Source: Flavobacterium potami (GTDB lineage Bacteria; Bacteroidota; Bacteroidia; Flavobacteriales; Flavobacteriaceae). From it: a stretch of 64,000 nt of DNA. The translations under genes and the position numbers were made by a program. The notes under the pieces are model-generated. The model ran no database searches. It was not told where the DNA came from and saw only the letters and a program-made list of their open reading frames with translations. Each line of letters opens with the position of its first letter. Positions within the stretch are counted from its first letter, which is position 1. The stretch spans positions 248,001 through 312,000 of the forward strand of contig NZ_JAINUY010000002.1 of NCBI RefSeq assembly GCF_020026915.1, read 5' to 3'. Shown here in pieces: positions 1 through 8,369 of this stretch.

Positions 1-865
1 CGCTCGAAGATTTAGTATTTGCAGTTGACCAAAGTGCTCCGAAGAACTCGTTGCGAGGCAGGTCTAAAATTGTTTTTCCATAAATTCCGGTACCAAAATC
101 AGGAGTCCAATCGGCACTTAAATAATCTCCCTGCAAGGTAATTTGAGTTTTATCTGATAGATGAAACAAAAGAGAAGGATTAACATAAATACGTTCGTTT
201 TTTACAAAATCCCTGAAGCTTTCAGAGTTTTCATAAGACCCTGTAATACGGTAAGCAATAGATTTATTTAAAGGACCGTAAAAATCAATAGCAGGTTTGT
301 AGTAAGAATAACTACCAATTTGCATCGATACTTCACCACCTTTAGTGAATTTAGGCGTTTTGGTAACTAAATTCATAATTCCACCTGGCGCAACATTTCC
401 GTACAATAAAGCCGAACCCCCTTTTAAGAATTCTACTTTTTCTAAAGAAGAAACTTCTGGAATAGAACCCGCATTATAACGAAAACCATTTTTAAACATA
501 TTGTTGGCACTCATATCATAACCTCTCGAAAAGAAAGATTCTTGTGCACCACCACGAGCAGATCCGACATAAACCCCGTTTAGGTTCTTTACTACTTCAC
601 TCAATCTTATTGCTTGTTGCTGTTCTATAATTTCATTGCCAACAATTTGAACACTTTGTGGTAAGTCCATTACTTTAATTCCTGAACGAGCGGCTTCAAC
701 TGGTTTTTTAGGTTTATTTGTTGTGACTAAAACTTCATTCAGAATTTCGCCTTTTTTATTTTTTACAGTGTCGTTAACTGTAGAGGTACTTTCGTTGCTT
801 GAATAGTCTTGCCCATAAGATGCAAAACTTAATAATCCTAGTGCAAATAGTAAATTGTATTTCAT
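1..865 (-). CDS. TonB-dependent siderophore receptor, 3' end outside the window
   Basis: The N-terminal 288 residues of an outer-membrane receptor are visible, reading leftward off the window edge. A signal peptide (about residues 1-19, ending SFASYG) is followed by a short linker with EVLVTTNKP and the plug domain. The plug contains DLPQSVQIVG, typical of siderophore receptors of the FhuA/FepA type, and VEFLKGGSALLYG...PGGIMNLVTK, the usual plug signature. After this come the first beta-barrel strands. Unlike the other two receptors nearby, it has no N-terminal CarboxypepD-like domain. The family imports ferric siderophores using TonB-ExbBD energy. The specific ligand cannot be read from the sequence. 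The ATG at 865 is the only start that keeps the signal peptide. Confidence 0.9.
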   Translation of the reverse strand, partial: MKYNLLFALGLLSFASYGQDYSSNESTSTVNDTVKNKKGEILNEVLVTTNKPKKPVEAARSGIKVMDLPQSVQIVGNEIIEQQQAIRLSEVVKNLNGVYVGSARGGAQESFFSRGYDMSANNMFKNGFRYNAGSIPEVSSLEKVEFLKGGSALLYGNVAPGGIMNLVTKTPKFTKGGEVSMQIGSYSYYKPAIDFYGPLNKSIAYRITGSYENSESFRDFVKNERIYVNPSLLFHLSDKTQITLQGDYLSADWTPDFGTGIYGKTILDLPRNEFFGALWSTANTKSSS

Positions 866-869
866 GGTC

Positions 870-908
870 TTTATTTAGATTCAATAAAAATTATTGAGTG
901 CAAATATA
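870..908 (-). promoter_or_regulatory. Promoter and shared operator of the siderophore receptor
   Basis: TATATTTG (minus strand, 901-908) matches the Bacteroidetes -7 box TAnnTTTG. A clear -33 TTG is not seen. The 20-mer at 870-889 (plus strand TTTATTTAGATTCAATAAAA) lies just downstream of the -7 box. It recurs with small changes at three other promoters in this block, so it is likely a regulator site. A Fur-type iron repressor is my inference. Confidence 0.5.
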
Positions 909-1040
909 AATACACATGTTCTTTAACATGAAATTATGACGTGGTTTTCTTACTTAAAACTTGCTTAGTTCTTTCTTAAGATTTGCTTAAGATTTTTCTA
1001 ATGTTATTTTAATTTTGTATTAATGTTGCCTTTCAAGAAT

Positions 1041-1070
1041 AAAAAAACCTCGCTGTAAAAGCGAGGTTTT
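1041..1070 (-). terminator. Rho-independent terminator of the DUF4198 gene
   Basis: The stem is AACCTCGC / GCGAGGTT with a 7-base loop. It is followed on the minus strand by a run of seven T, 40 bases after the stop of the DUF4198 gene. Confidence 0.85.
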
Positions 1071-1109
1071 CTCAATTGAAATTAAATCTAAGAATGAAGT
1101 CTTCTAAAA

Positions 1110-1835
1110 TTATTTTACTGTAATTTGGTATGTAGCCATTTTCCAGATTTCATCGTATTTTTTACCGTTATGTTCTCCGGCTGCTTTTTCTGTATGAGCA
1201 TATTCAACCATGTAATTTCCAGACCAGATAGGAGTAAAAGAGAATTCACCTTTATCATTTGTCCACAATTCTTTTTCCCAGCCGTTTGGAGCAATAACTT
1301 TAATTTTTGCTTCTTTTGCAGAAACACCATCGTATAAAGCAAATCCAGTTATTTTAGCATCTTTTTTTGCTACGTCGGCATTTTCAGAAAATAAACCAAT
1401 TTGATTCTTATTTGCTGTAGCATAATTTCCAGCTGTTTTATTCCCAACAACTACAGTTGCGCTTGAGTTGTAATCTAATACCATAGTTCCGTAAACATCT
1501 TTTACTTTATGGTGCATTACTACAGTATAAACACCATCTTCATCTGGAGTAAAAAAAGCTTGATATTTATTGTCTAAAGCTTTAGAAGTTAATTTGGTTT
1601 CTTTTTTAGAAGGAGAGATTAATACTAAAGAAAAATCTTTTAAGTCAGAGAACCATTTGTCCGCTTTTGTGATGTCGTTATCAGAGAATTCTCCAAAGTA
1701 AATAGAAATTTCCTGTGGCTTTCCTTTTGTACCAGTTGCTTTTGTATCTATCCAAAGCGCATGAGCAAAGATTTGGGGAGCAGCAAAAAGCATTAAAAAT
1801 AAAAAAGATAATGTTTTTAAAGTATTTGATTTCAT
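1110..1835 (-). CDS. DUF4198-type periplasmic protein, putative metal-uptake accessory
   Basis: This is a 241-residue secreted protein. Its signal peptide (about 1-24, ...APQIFA) leaves a mature protein beginning HALWIDT, a typical opening of the DUF4198 family. Members of that family sit beside metal transporters and TonB receptors and are thought to help periplasmic metal (often nickel or cobalt) uptake. The N-terminal half carries the KETKLTSKAL and GVYTVVMHHKV strands. The C-terminal half (about 160-241) looks like an Ig or carboxypeptidase-regulatory-like fold with GWEKELWTNDKGEFSFTPIWSGNYMVEY. It is monocistronic between two receptors. A TATGTTTG box at 1873-1880 and the shared operator at 1884-1903 point to co-regulation with them. 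The actual metal is unknown. Confidence 0.75.
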   Translation of the reverse strand: MKSNTLKTLSFLFLMLFAAPQIFAHALWIDTKATGTKGKPQEISIYFGEFSDNDITKADKWFSDLKDFSLVLISPSKKETKLTSKALDNKYQAFFTPDEDGVYTVVMHHKVKDVYGTMVLDYNSSATVVVGNKTAGNYATANKNQIGLFSENADVAKKDAKITGFALYDGVSAKEAKIKVIAPNGWEKELWTNDKGEFSFTPIWSGNYMVEYAHTEKAAGEHNGKKYDEIWKMATYQITVK

Positions 1836-1872
1836 AAGATCAAGTTTAAAATTGTTAGAACGATATTTTTTA

Positions 1873-1903
1873 CAAACATAAGGCTTATTTAGAATAATTA
1901 AAA
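1873..1903 (-). promoter_or_regulatory. Promoter and shared operator of the DUF4198 gene
   Basis: TATGTTTG (minus strand, 1873-1880) is a -7 box. The shared AT-rich element (plus strand CTTATTTAGAATAATTAAAA, 1884-1903) lies immediately upstream of it, between the -7 and -33 positions. This is a different placement from the three receptor promoters. Confidence 0.5.
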
Positions 1904-1914
1904 ATTAAAAACAA

Positions 1915-1962
1915 TAAAAAAGCCTCGAAATCCCATATTTTAATGGACTTTCGAGACTTTTA
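1915..1962 (-). terminator. Terminator after the TonB-dependent receptor
   Basis: An imperfect stem (CTCGAAATCC / GGACTTTCGAG) is followed on the minus strand by a T-rich run. It lies 20-60 bases beyond the receptor stop codon. Confidence 0.7.
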
Positions 1963-1981
1963 TAATCTGTTTTAACTAATG

Positions 1982-4411
1982 TTAGAATTTGTAAGCAAAA
2001 CTTGCTACAACATTTCTAGGCTTTTGCGGATTTACGGTTGACCATCCTCCATTAAAATAATCTTTATTCGCAATATTATTTACATTTAAACTTACGCGAT
2101 ATTTTGTAGTGTTGTAAAATAACGCACCATTGATAACAGTGTAGGCAGGTAGAATAAATTTACCAGTTACATCACTATCTAAAATTGCATTATCACTAGC
2201 ATAATTTCCTCCAAAGCCAATACCGAAATTTTCTAATGCTCCTTGGTCAAATTTATAAGTTGCCCAAAGGTTTACTAAGTTTTTAGGTCCAGCCCAAAAA
2301 GGTCTTTTTCCTTGATCTAACCAAACATTAGCTTCATCTCCTTTTGTAATTTTACTATCATTGTAACTATATCCAGCAATAATACTTAAACCTTTTAACG
2401 GTGCAGCATTCAAATCAAATTCGAAACCTTTGCTTCTTGCTTCTCCACCTTGAGAGCTATACATTGGATTGCTTGTAACTAGATTGGCAACATTAATGTC
2501 ATAATAACTCATAGTTGCGGTTAGTTTGTCTGAAAACAAATTTGCTTTAATTCCAGTTTCTAATTGGTTAGCATGTTCAGGCTCAAAAGTTTGAGAACCT
2601 ACAAAATCGCCATTATTGTCATAAATTGCAGTTGGAGCAATGTTTCTAAAACCGTTCATGTAATTTGCAAAAACAGATAATTGATCTTCAATTGGCTGAT
2701 AAACAACTCCAAATTTTGGAGAAAATGCTGTCTGTGTGTAATTATCATCATCGGTTTTAATGTTTCCTTCAGTGTCAAAATAATCAACTCTTAAACTTGC
2801 CATTACCAATAATTTTCGTGTAATGTTCAATACGTCAGAAGCATATGCACTGTAAGTAGCATCTTTAGAATTGTAATTTGGACCAGGTTCTGAAGCTAAT
2901 AGCTTATCTACAGAAGTTTGTGTTAGATTGTATGGATTTGCTGGATCTAATTGTCTTACATCTCCTTGCGCTGTAACGTTATACAAATGACCATAACCAG
3001 AACCTCCAAACATCACATTTCTTTCAAAATAATCTAGACCAACTACAAGACGATTTCTCATTTTTCCAATTTTAAAATCTCCTATGAAATTTTGCTGAAT
3101 ATCTGTTGTACTGGTTTGAGAATTTTCTTTTGTGATCCATAAAGCGAAATCACGATTTCCGTCTTCATTATCGTAGATATAAGAATAATATCCTTTTGAT
3201 TTTGATGAAGTTCTTGATAAAACCGTTTGAGAAGTCCACTGATCTGAAATTTTATACATCATTTGTCCCTGCAAATTAAATCTCGGATTTTTCATTGGAA
3301 GATCGTTGCTGTAAAAAGACAAGTCTGTTTTATAATTTAAGTCGGCTAAATCGGTAAATTGTAGTGGAGTATCTCTTCCTAAGAATAACATAGATGGCGT
3401 TGTTTTTTCTTCTGCCATGAATTCGGTGTTAATTAAGAAAGATAATTTTTCGTTTACTTTATAAGAAAGGGAAGGAGCAACGAAGATCGAAGTACGGAAT
3501 CCGGCATCCTGAAAACTGTTTTCTGTTTGGTAAGCCGCATTGATTCTGAAAGCTACATTATCAGCATCATCCAAAGGAGTGTTGATGTCGGCTGTTACTC
3601 TGTTCAAGCCAAAGCTTCCCGCAAGGTACGATACTTCGCCGCCAAAACCACTATAAGGTTTTTTAGTAACAGTATTAATTAGTCCACCGTAACTTACTAA
3701 ACTACTTCCGAACAAAGTTCCTGATGGTCCTTTAATAACTTCTACACGTTCGATATTTGCAGGATCTAAAGTACCGCTTGTTACGCCAGGTAATCCGTTA
3801 ACAATATTAGCCTGAACTTCAAAACCACGTAGCGAATAATAAGAGCCACCGTCGCCGCCGCGACCTGTAGATTCCCATAATTTCTGAATTCCAGGAACAT
3901 TTTTTAATGCATCTTCGTAATTCGTAATCGCTTGTTCTTTCATTAATTCTGAAGAAACGATATTATAAACCTGTGGATTTTCAATATTTTTAAGAGGCAT
4001 TTTAGAAACATATGTACTTTGTTTCGGGAATGCTTTTCCTCTGTTATTGGTTATGATTACCTCTTTTAATTGTTTATTTGAAACTGTCAATTGCAAACTA
4101 AGAGTAGTAATCTCATTAGCCGTAACTGTTACTTGTTGTTCTAATGTTTCATAACCTGATAAAGAAACCTGTAATGTGTAAGTATTTGGTTTTACTCTAT
4201 TAAATTCAAAAGCACCGTCTTCATTACTTATTGTGCCATATTTTGAACTTTTTAGGATAATGTTGACTCCAACAGCCAGTTCTCCGTCGGAGGTTGTAAT
4301 GGTTCCTTTAATTTTTCCGAAGTTTTGCTGAGCAAAGAGATTGCCGCAGAATAAGAATAGCAGGCAGAATATGGTACTTATCTGCTTAATGCTATGATTT
4401 GAATAATTCAT
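1982..4411 (-). CDS. TonB-dependent receptor with CarboxypepD-like N-domain
   Basis: The protein has 809 residues from the ATG at 4411. The frame is open to 4510, but the extension overlaps the promoter boxes, so the shorter start is chosen. A signal peptide (about 1-28, ending LFAQ) leads into a CarboxypepD-regulatory-like domain (about 30-115, GKIKGTITTSDGELAVGVNIILK). Next come the plug (MKEQAITNYEDALKNVPGIQ, VEVIKGPSGTLFGSSLVSYGG, TVTKKP) and a 22-strand-type barrel ending in ASFAYKF, with a terminal aromatic as expected for OMP insertion. The DALKNVPGIQ and GPSGTLFG motifs fit siderophore-type receptors. It follows the PepSY gene by about 140 bases and has its own promoter. It is a clear paralogue of the receptor at 5793-8117. 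Confidence 0.92.
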   Translation of the reverse strand: MNYSNHSIKQISTIFCLLFLFCGNLFAQQNFGKIKGTITTSDGELAVGVNIILKSSKYGTISNEDGAFEFNRVKPNTYTLQVSLSGYETLEQQVTVTANEITTLSLQLTVSNKQLKEVIITNNRGKAFPKQSTYVSKMPLKNIENPQVYNIVSSELMKEQAITNYEDALKNVPGIQKLWESTGRGGDGGSYYSLRGFEVQANIVNGLPGVTSGTLDPANIERVEVIKGPSGTLFGSSLVSYGGLINTVTKKPYSGFGGEVSYLAGSFGLNRVTADINTPLDDADNVAFRINAAYQTENSFQDAGFRTSIFVAPSLSYKVNEKLSFLINTEFMAEEKTTPSMLFLGRDTPLQFTDLADLNYKTDLSFYSNDLPMKNPRFNLQGQMMYKISDQWTSQTVLSRTSSKSKGYYSYIYDNEDGNRDFALWITKENSQTSTTDIQQNFIGDFKIGKMRNRLVVGLDYFERNVMFGGSGYGHLYNVTAQGDVRQLDPANPYNLTQTSVDKLLASEPGPNYNSKDATYSAYASDVLNITRKLLVMASLRVDYFDTEGNIKTDDDNYTQTAFSPKFGVVYQPIEDQLSVFANYMNGFRNIAPTAIYDNNGDFVGSQTFEPEHANQLETGIKANLFSDKLTATMSYYDINVANLVTSNPMYSSQGGEARSKGFEFDLNAAPLKGLSIIAGYSYNDSKITKGDEANVWLDQGKRPFWAGPKNLVNLWATYKFDQGALENFGIGFGGNYASDNAILDSDVTGKFILPAYTVINGALFYNTTKYRVSLNVNNIANKDYFNGGWSTVNPQKPRNVVASFAYKF

Positions 4412-4441
4412 GGTAATTTTTTTTTGGATTAATTTTGCTTT

Positions 4442-4497
4442 ATTATTTAGAATAATTAAAAACAAGGCAAAAATATAAATTATAATTTCCTTAACAA
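4442..4497 (-). promoter_or_regulatory. Promoter and shared operator of the receptor at 4411
   Basis: On the minus strand TTG (4495-4497) is separated by 19 bases from TATTTTTG (4468-4475), a full Bacteroidetes promoter. The shared operator (plus strand ATTATTTAGAATAATTAAAA, 4442-4461) overlaps the expected transcription start, which would suit a repressor. Confidence 0.7.
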
Positions 4498-4547
4498 AAA
4501 AATAGACCACTAGAAACGTTATTAAATTAAAAAGAAACCAATTGTCA

Positions 4548-5708
4548 TTAAACTGGTTTCGATGTTGTTTTCTTCTTTTTATTTCTTCCCCACCAAATTA
4601 GAAAGCCTGTAATGGGTAAACTGGCGGCTACTAGACTGGCAAAAAAGGCCAAAACTTTTCCGGGAAAACCAAGAATGCTTCCAACGTGTAAATCATAATT
4701 TATGAATCGAAATTTCTCGCCATTATTTTGATCTTGATATCTGGTGACTTTCAGGTTTTTTCCAGTGTATCGGTCAAATTCCATGGAAATATCATTAAAA
4801 CGATTTTCATATCGAATGAAGGTTCGAAAAGTGGCTAAAGAATCTTTTTCTTCTGGTAAAAATAAAAAATAGCTTTTAGCTTCAGGATTAGCTTTTAGAG
4901 TTGCTGTATATATTTTATCTGTAGCTATAGTTTTGGTGTAATGAGTTGTATCTGAAACAATTCTTTTTTCTTCGGGAAATGTTTTTCCTCCATTAAAAAG
5001 TGCTTGAACTCCTTTGTCATACCATTGAAAAGCCCAAACCAATCCCGTTAAAGCAATTATTAAAGTAAAAAGCATCGTATAAAATCCTATAATATTATGC
5101 AAATCATAGTTTTTGCGTTTCCATTTTGTGGTGTTTTTCCATTGAAACCAAAAACGTTGTTTGGCAGCGCTTTTGTTTTTCGGCCACCAAAGTATTAAAC
5201 CCGTAAGTAACGAAATAATAAATATTATGGTTGCAGTTCCTGTAATCGGATCGCCAATTTCACTTTTAAAACAAAGCGTCTGATGCAGCGCTCGCACAAA
5301 CACAAAAAACTCAAAATTATAGTCTTCTATTTTTGTAACTTTTCCTGTGTATGGATCGACATAGACATAATTGGTTTTATATTGATTCCAGTACCAAATC
5401 GCATCTTTATCAGCTTCTTCATAAAACCAGGTTTCAATGGTACGTTTATCATCCTTGAATGTTTTACATCCAGAGAATTCTTGTTTTGGAGCCACTTTTT
5501 TATTGGCTTCTTTTGCAATTTTAATCAATTGACTGATAGGTAGTTTTTTGTCTTTGACTTGCTCGACATAATAATAGTCATGAATTATGGGACGTAACTC
5601 TTCTTCAAAAGCATACAAACAGCCTGTAATTCCGAGTATAACCACGATTAAACCAGAAGCTAATCCTAGCCATAAGTGTACTTTTTTTATAAAATTTTTA
5701 AATGTCAT
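4548..5708 (-). CDS. PepSY-associated transmembrane protein, ferric-siderophore reductase-like
   Basis: The protein has 386 residues from the ATG at 5708. The longer start at 5732 would read through a terminator stem. The N-terminus is FIKKVHLWLGLASGLIVVI, the standard PepSY_TM opening with a membrane-embedded His. Further helices lie near residues 160-180, 205-230 and 350-375. The periplasmic PepSY segment (YYVEQVKDKKLPISQLIKIAKEA, YVYVDPYTGKV) sits between helices 1 and 2. NYDLHNIIGFY and INYDLHVGSILG carry conserved His residues. Family members next to TonB receptors are thought to reduce or release iron from siderophores in the periplasm. The position between two TonB receptors supports that role, but the substrate is inferred. 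Confidence 0.85.
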   Translation of the reverse strand: MTFKNFIKKVHLWLGLASGLIVVILGITGCLYAFEEELRPIIHDYYYVEQVKDKKLPISQLIKIAKEANKKVAPKQEFSGCKTFKDDKRTIETWFYEEADKDAIWYWNQYKTNYVYVDPYTGKVTKIEDYNFEFFVFVRALHQTLCFKSEIGDPITGTATIIFIISLLTGLILWWPKNKSAAKQRFWFQWKNTTKWKRKNYDLHNIIGFYTMLFTLIIALTGLVWAFQWYDKGVQALFNGGKTFPEEKRIVSDTTHYTKTIATDKIYTATLKANPEAKSYFLFLPEEKDSLATFRTFIRYENRFNDISMEFDRYTGKNLKVTRYQDQNNGEKFRFINYDLHVGSILGFPGKVLAFFASLVAASLPITGFLIWWGRNKKKKTTSKPV

Positions 5709-5730
5709 CTTTAAAAAGCTCCTTGTTATC

Positions 5731-5769
5731 AAAAAAGCACCTCATGATTTTTTATAGAGGTGCTTTTTA
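5731..5769 (-). terminator. Terminator between receptor and PepSY gene
   Basis: A perfect 12-bp stem AAAAAGCACCTC / GAGGTGCTTTTT with T-runs on both strands lies just after the stop of the receptor at 5793. Its overlap with the extended PepSY frame argues for the PepSY start at 5708. Confidence 0.9.
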
Positions 5770-5792
5770 TATTTAATGTTGAATTTTTAGTC

Positions 5793-8117
5793 TTAGAATT
5801 TGATTGTCAAATTAGCAAGAATGTTTGTAGGAGCTTGAGATGTTCCCCAGAAATCCCAGTATTTTTCGTTTGTTATATTGTTGAATTTTAAACCGATTCT
5901 CCATGAAGAATGATCATAATATACCGATGCGTTATAGGTAGTGTAAGAAGGCATGTAAAAAGTATTATCTGCGGTAAAATAATTGTCATCAATATAATTA
6001 GCACCAAAACCTAATCCTAAACCTTTTAGTTTATTTTGGAAAGTATATGAAGTCCAGAAGTTAACAACATTTTCAGGCGAACTTGTAGCTTTGTTTCCTT
6101 CAATAGTAGCATCAGTAGCTTTTACGATTCTATTATCATTGTAACCATAACCAGCCACAATATTTAATCCGTTGATTGGATTTGCAATTAATTCAAAATC
6201 AAATCCTTTACTCACTTGTTTTCCATCTTGTTCTGTAAATCCAGTAGCATTCAATCTTGTAGCATTGTCAATTGTAATATTGTAATAACTTACCGAACCG
6301 CTTAATTTTTTATTAAAAGCATCAGCTTTGATTCCAAATTCATATTGCGAAGCATAAATAGGATCTAAAACTAAGATTGAAGCGTCAGGTTGTGTAACCG
6401 GCTGCATATTTTGGAAACCATTCATGTAATTTCCAAATACCGAAACCTGATCTTTAACTAATTCGTAAACTAATCCAAGTTTTGGAGCCAATGCATTTTG
6501 GTGATATCCTTCTACAGTACCTACTTTTTCACGATCAAAATTGTCAAAACGTAAACTCAGCATAGCCGAAAGACGATCCGTAAAATTGATTACATCACAT
6601 GCATAAGCGCTGAATGTTTTTTGATCTGCAACTGGAGATGTTGTAAGTACAAGACCAGCATCAACCGCTTTTCTTCTAATAGGAGCGAAGTTGGTCGTAA
6701 CATCAATATTATCAAGAGTAAAAGTAGTTCCTCCAGAAAATGCAGAGCTATAAAGTCTGTAGTTGATACCCGCTAAAAATTTATGTTTGATGCTTCCAGT
6801 TGAGAATTTTCCGTTAAGGTTTTCCTGAATGTTAGTATAGTTATTGTAGATAGGTCCCCAAAGTCCAACTCTTCTGGCAACTTGAGTTGGTGAACTCCAA
6901 ACGGCATAACTTTGATAACTGCGTTCTACATCTTCGCCAACAAATGAAAATACGGTTGTCGATTTCCAGTTTTCTGATATTTCATATTCTGCTTGCGCGA
7001 AAAACTTAGTAGCAGAGGTTTTAGCATCATTGTCATCATGGAACATCGATTTTCTGTAATCAATTTTTAAATCATTTGGATTTGTAATTCCAGAAGTTGC
7101 AGCATAAGTATTGTAAGTACGTCTTGTATTATTAACGTTATAAAGCTCAGCATCAAAGTTAAAAGTAAGTTTGTCAGACGCTTTGTAAGTAAGACTTGGT
7201 GCAAAAAGTAATGCATTATTAAAACCGTAGTTTAGGAAGCTTTTTTCTCTGTTAACAGCCATGTTTATTCTAAACAATACCGTTTTATCTTTGTTTAAAG
7301 GCGTATTTACATCTGCAGTAAGTCTGTTTAAACTGTAGCTACCACCAGTGTACGAAATCTCAGCAGCAGTGGTTTCGTGAGGTTTTTTAGTTACTAAATT
7401 GACAACTCCACCAAATGATGAAACAGATGAACCAAATAAAGTTCCAGAAGGCCCTTTCATAATTTCAATTCTTTCCACATTTCCAAGATCTACAGAAGAA
7501 CGTCCAGAAGCAGTTTCCATTCCGTTTCTAGCATTTACACCTACAGAAAATCCTCTGAAAATGACACCAACTCCTCCTGATGGATAGCTGATAGAAACAA
7601 CTCCAGGAGAATTTTGTACCGCACTTCTAATATCTACAGCAACTTGTTCCTGTAAAAGTTCTTTTTGAATAACGCTGTAAACTTGCGGATTTTCCAGATT
7701 TTTAAGTGGCATTCTGGCAACGTAGTCTGTTTTTTTAGAAAGAATGCTTTTTTTACCGCTAATTACCACTTCTTTTAATTCTTTATTCGAAACTTTAAGT
7801 TGCAAATTAAGTGTAGTAGTTTCATTTTCTGTAACGGTAACTTGGGTTTCTAAAGTTTCGTAACCCGTTAAAGAGATTTGAAGCGTATAAGAATTCGCTC
7901 TTACTCTGTTAAAATCAAAAGTACCATCGTCGTTTGAAACGGTACCGTATTTAGTGTTTTTAAGAATAATATTTACTCCCGCTGCTGCGTCGCCGTCAGA
8001 AGTGGTAATGGTTCCTTTAATTTTTCCGTTATTCTGTTGTGCAAAAATGGATAAGAACGAAAATAAAAAACTGACTGAAAATAGAAAACGAAGCGTTTTC
8101 TGGTTGTGGTAATTCAT
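5793..8117 (-). CDS. TonB-dependent receptor with CarboxypepD-like N-domain
   Basis: This is a 774-residue outer-membrane receptor starting at the ATG at 8117. The open frame to 8207 runs through the promoter and is not used. The signal peptide ends near FAQQ (about 27). It is followed by a CarboxypepD-like domain (GKIKGTITTSDGDAAAGVNIILK) nearly identical in layout to that of the receptor at 1982-4411. The plug has IEIMKGPSGTLFGSSVSSFGG and NLVTKKPH, and the barrel ends LANLTIKF. The two receptors share most of their N-terminal 150 residues, so they arose by duplication, while their barrels (ligand-binding loops) diverge. It is transcribed alone and ends at a strong terminator. Siderophore or other iron-complex import is the likely role. 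Confidence 0.92.
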   Translation of the reverse strand: MNYHNQKTLRFLFSVSFLFSFLSIFAQQNNGKIKGTITTSDGDAAAGVNIILKNTKYGTVSNDDGTFDFNRVRANSYTLQISLTGYETLETQVTVTENETTTLNLQLKVSNKELKEVVISGKKSILSKKTDYVARMPLKNLENPQVYSVIQKELLQEQVAVDIRSAVQNSPGVVSISYPSGGVGVIFRGFSVGVNARNGMETASGRSSVDLGNVERIEIMKGPSGTLFGSSVSSFGGVVNLVTKKPHETTAAEISYTGGSYSLNRLTADVNTPLNKDKTVLFRINMAVNREKSFLNYGFNNALLFAPSLTYKASDKLTFNFDAELYNVNNTRRTYNTYAATSGITNPNDLKIDYRKSMFHDDNDAKTSATKFFAQAEYEISENWKSTTVFSFVGEDVERSYQSYAVWSSPTQVARRVGLWGPIYNNYTNIQENLNGKFSTGSIKHKFLAGINYRLYSSAFSGGTTFTLDNIDVTTNFAPIRRKAVDAGLVLTTSPVADQKTFSAYACDVINFTDRLSAMLSLRFDNFDREKVGTVEGYHQNALAPKLGLVYELVKDQVSVFGNYMNGFQNMQPVTQPDASILVLDPIYASQYEFGIKADAFNKKLSGSVSYYNITIDNATRLNATGFTEQDGKQVSKGFDFELIANPINGLNIVAGYGYNDNRIVKATDATIEGNKATSSPENVVNFWTSYTFQNKLKGLGLGFGANYIDDNYFTADNTFYMPSYTTYNASVYYDHSSWRIGLKFNNITNEKYWDFWGTSQAPTNILANLTIKF

Positions 8118-8147
8118 TGTATTTTTTTTATTGGTTTGTAAATTGTT

Positions 8148-8204
8148 TTTATTTAGAATTAATAAAAACAGTGCAAATGTAAAAATTAATTTTTCTTTGA
8201 CAAA
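8148..8204 (-). promoter_or_regulatory. Promoter and shared operator of the receptor at 8117
   Basis: On the minus strand TTTG (8201-8204) is 19 bases upstream of TACATTTG (8174-8181). The shared operator (plus strand TTTATTTAGAATTAATAAAA, 8148-8167) lies over the expected transcription start. Confidence 0.7.
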
Positions 8205-8369
8205 CATTATCTTAAGGATTTATTTAGCTAATTTTAAGATTGTTTTAAGAAAGTAAGAGCTTTCGTATTTGAACTATTTGAAAATAAATTCGAGTTTTTG
8301 TGAAAAAAGTAGAAACAAACCTGCTTACCCTAAAAAAAGCCGTAATTTTGCAGTCTGAAAAACAACTTC

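Noticed and set aside
4412..4510. N-terminal extension of the receptor at 4411
   Set aside because: The extension overlaps a complete TTG-N19-TAnnTTTG promoter, and the signal peptide begins at the inner ATG.
8118..8207. N-terminal extension of the receptor at 8117
   Set aside because: Same reason: the extension runs through the promoter and operator.
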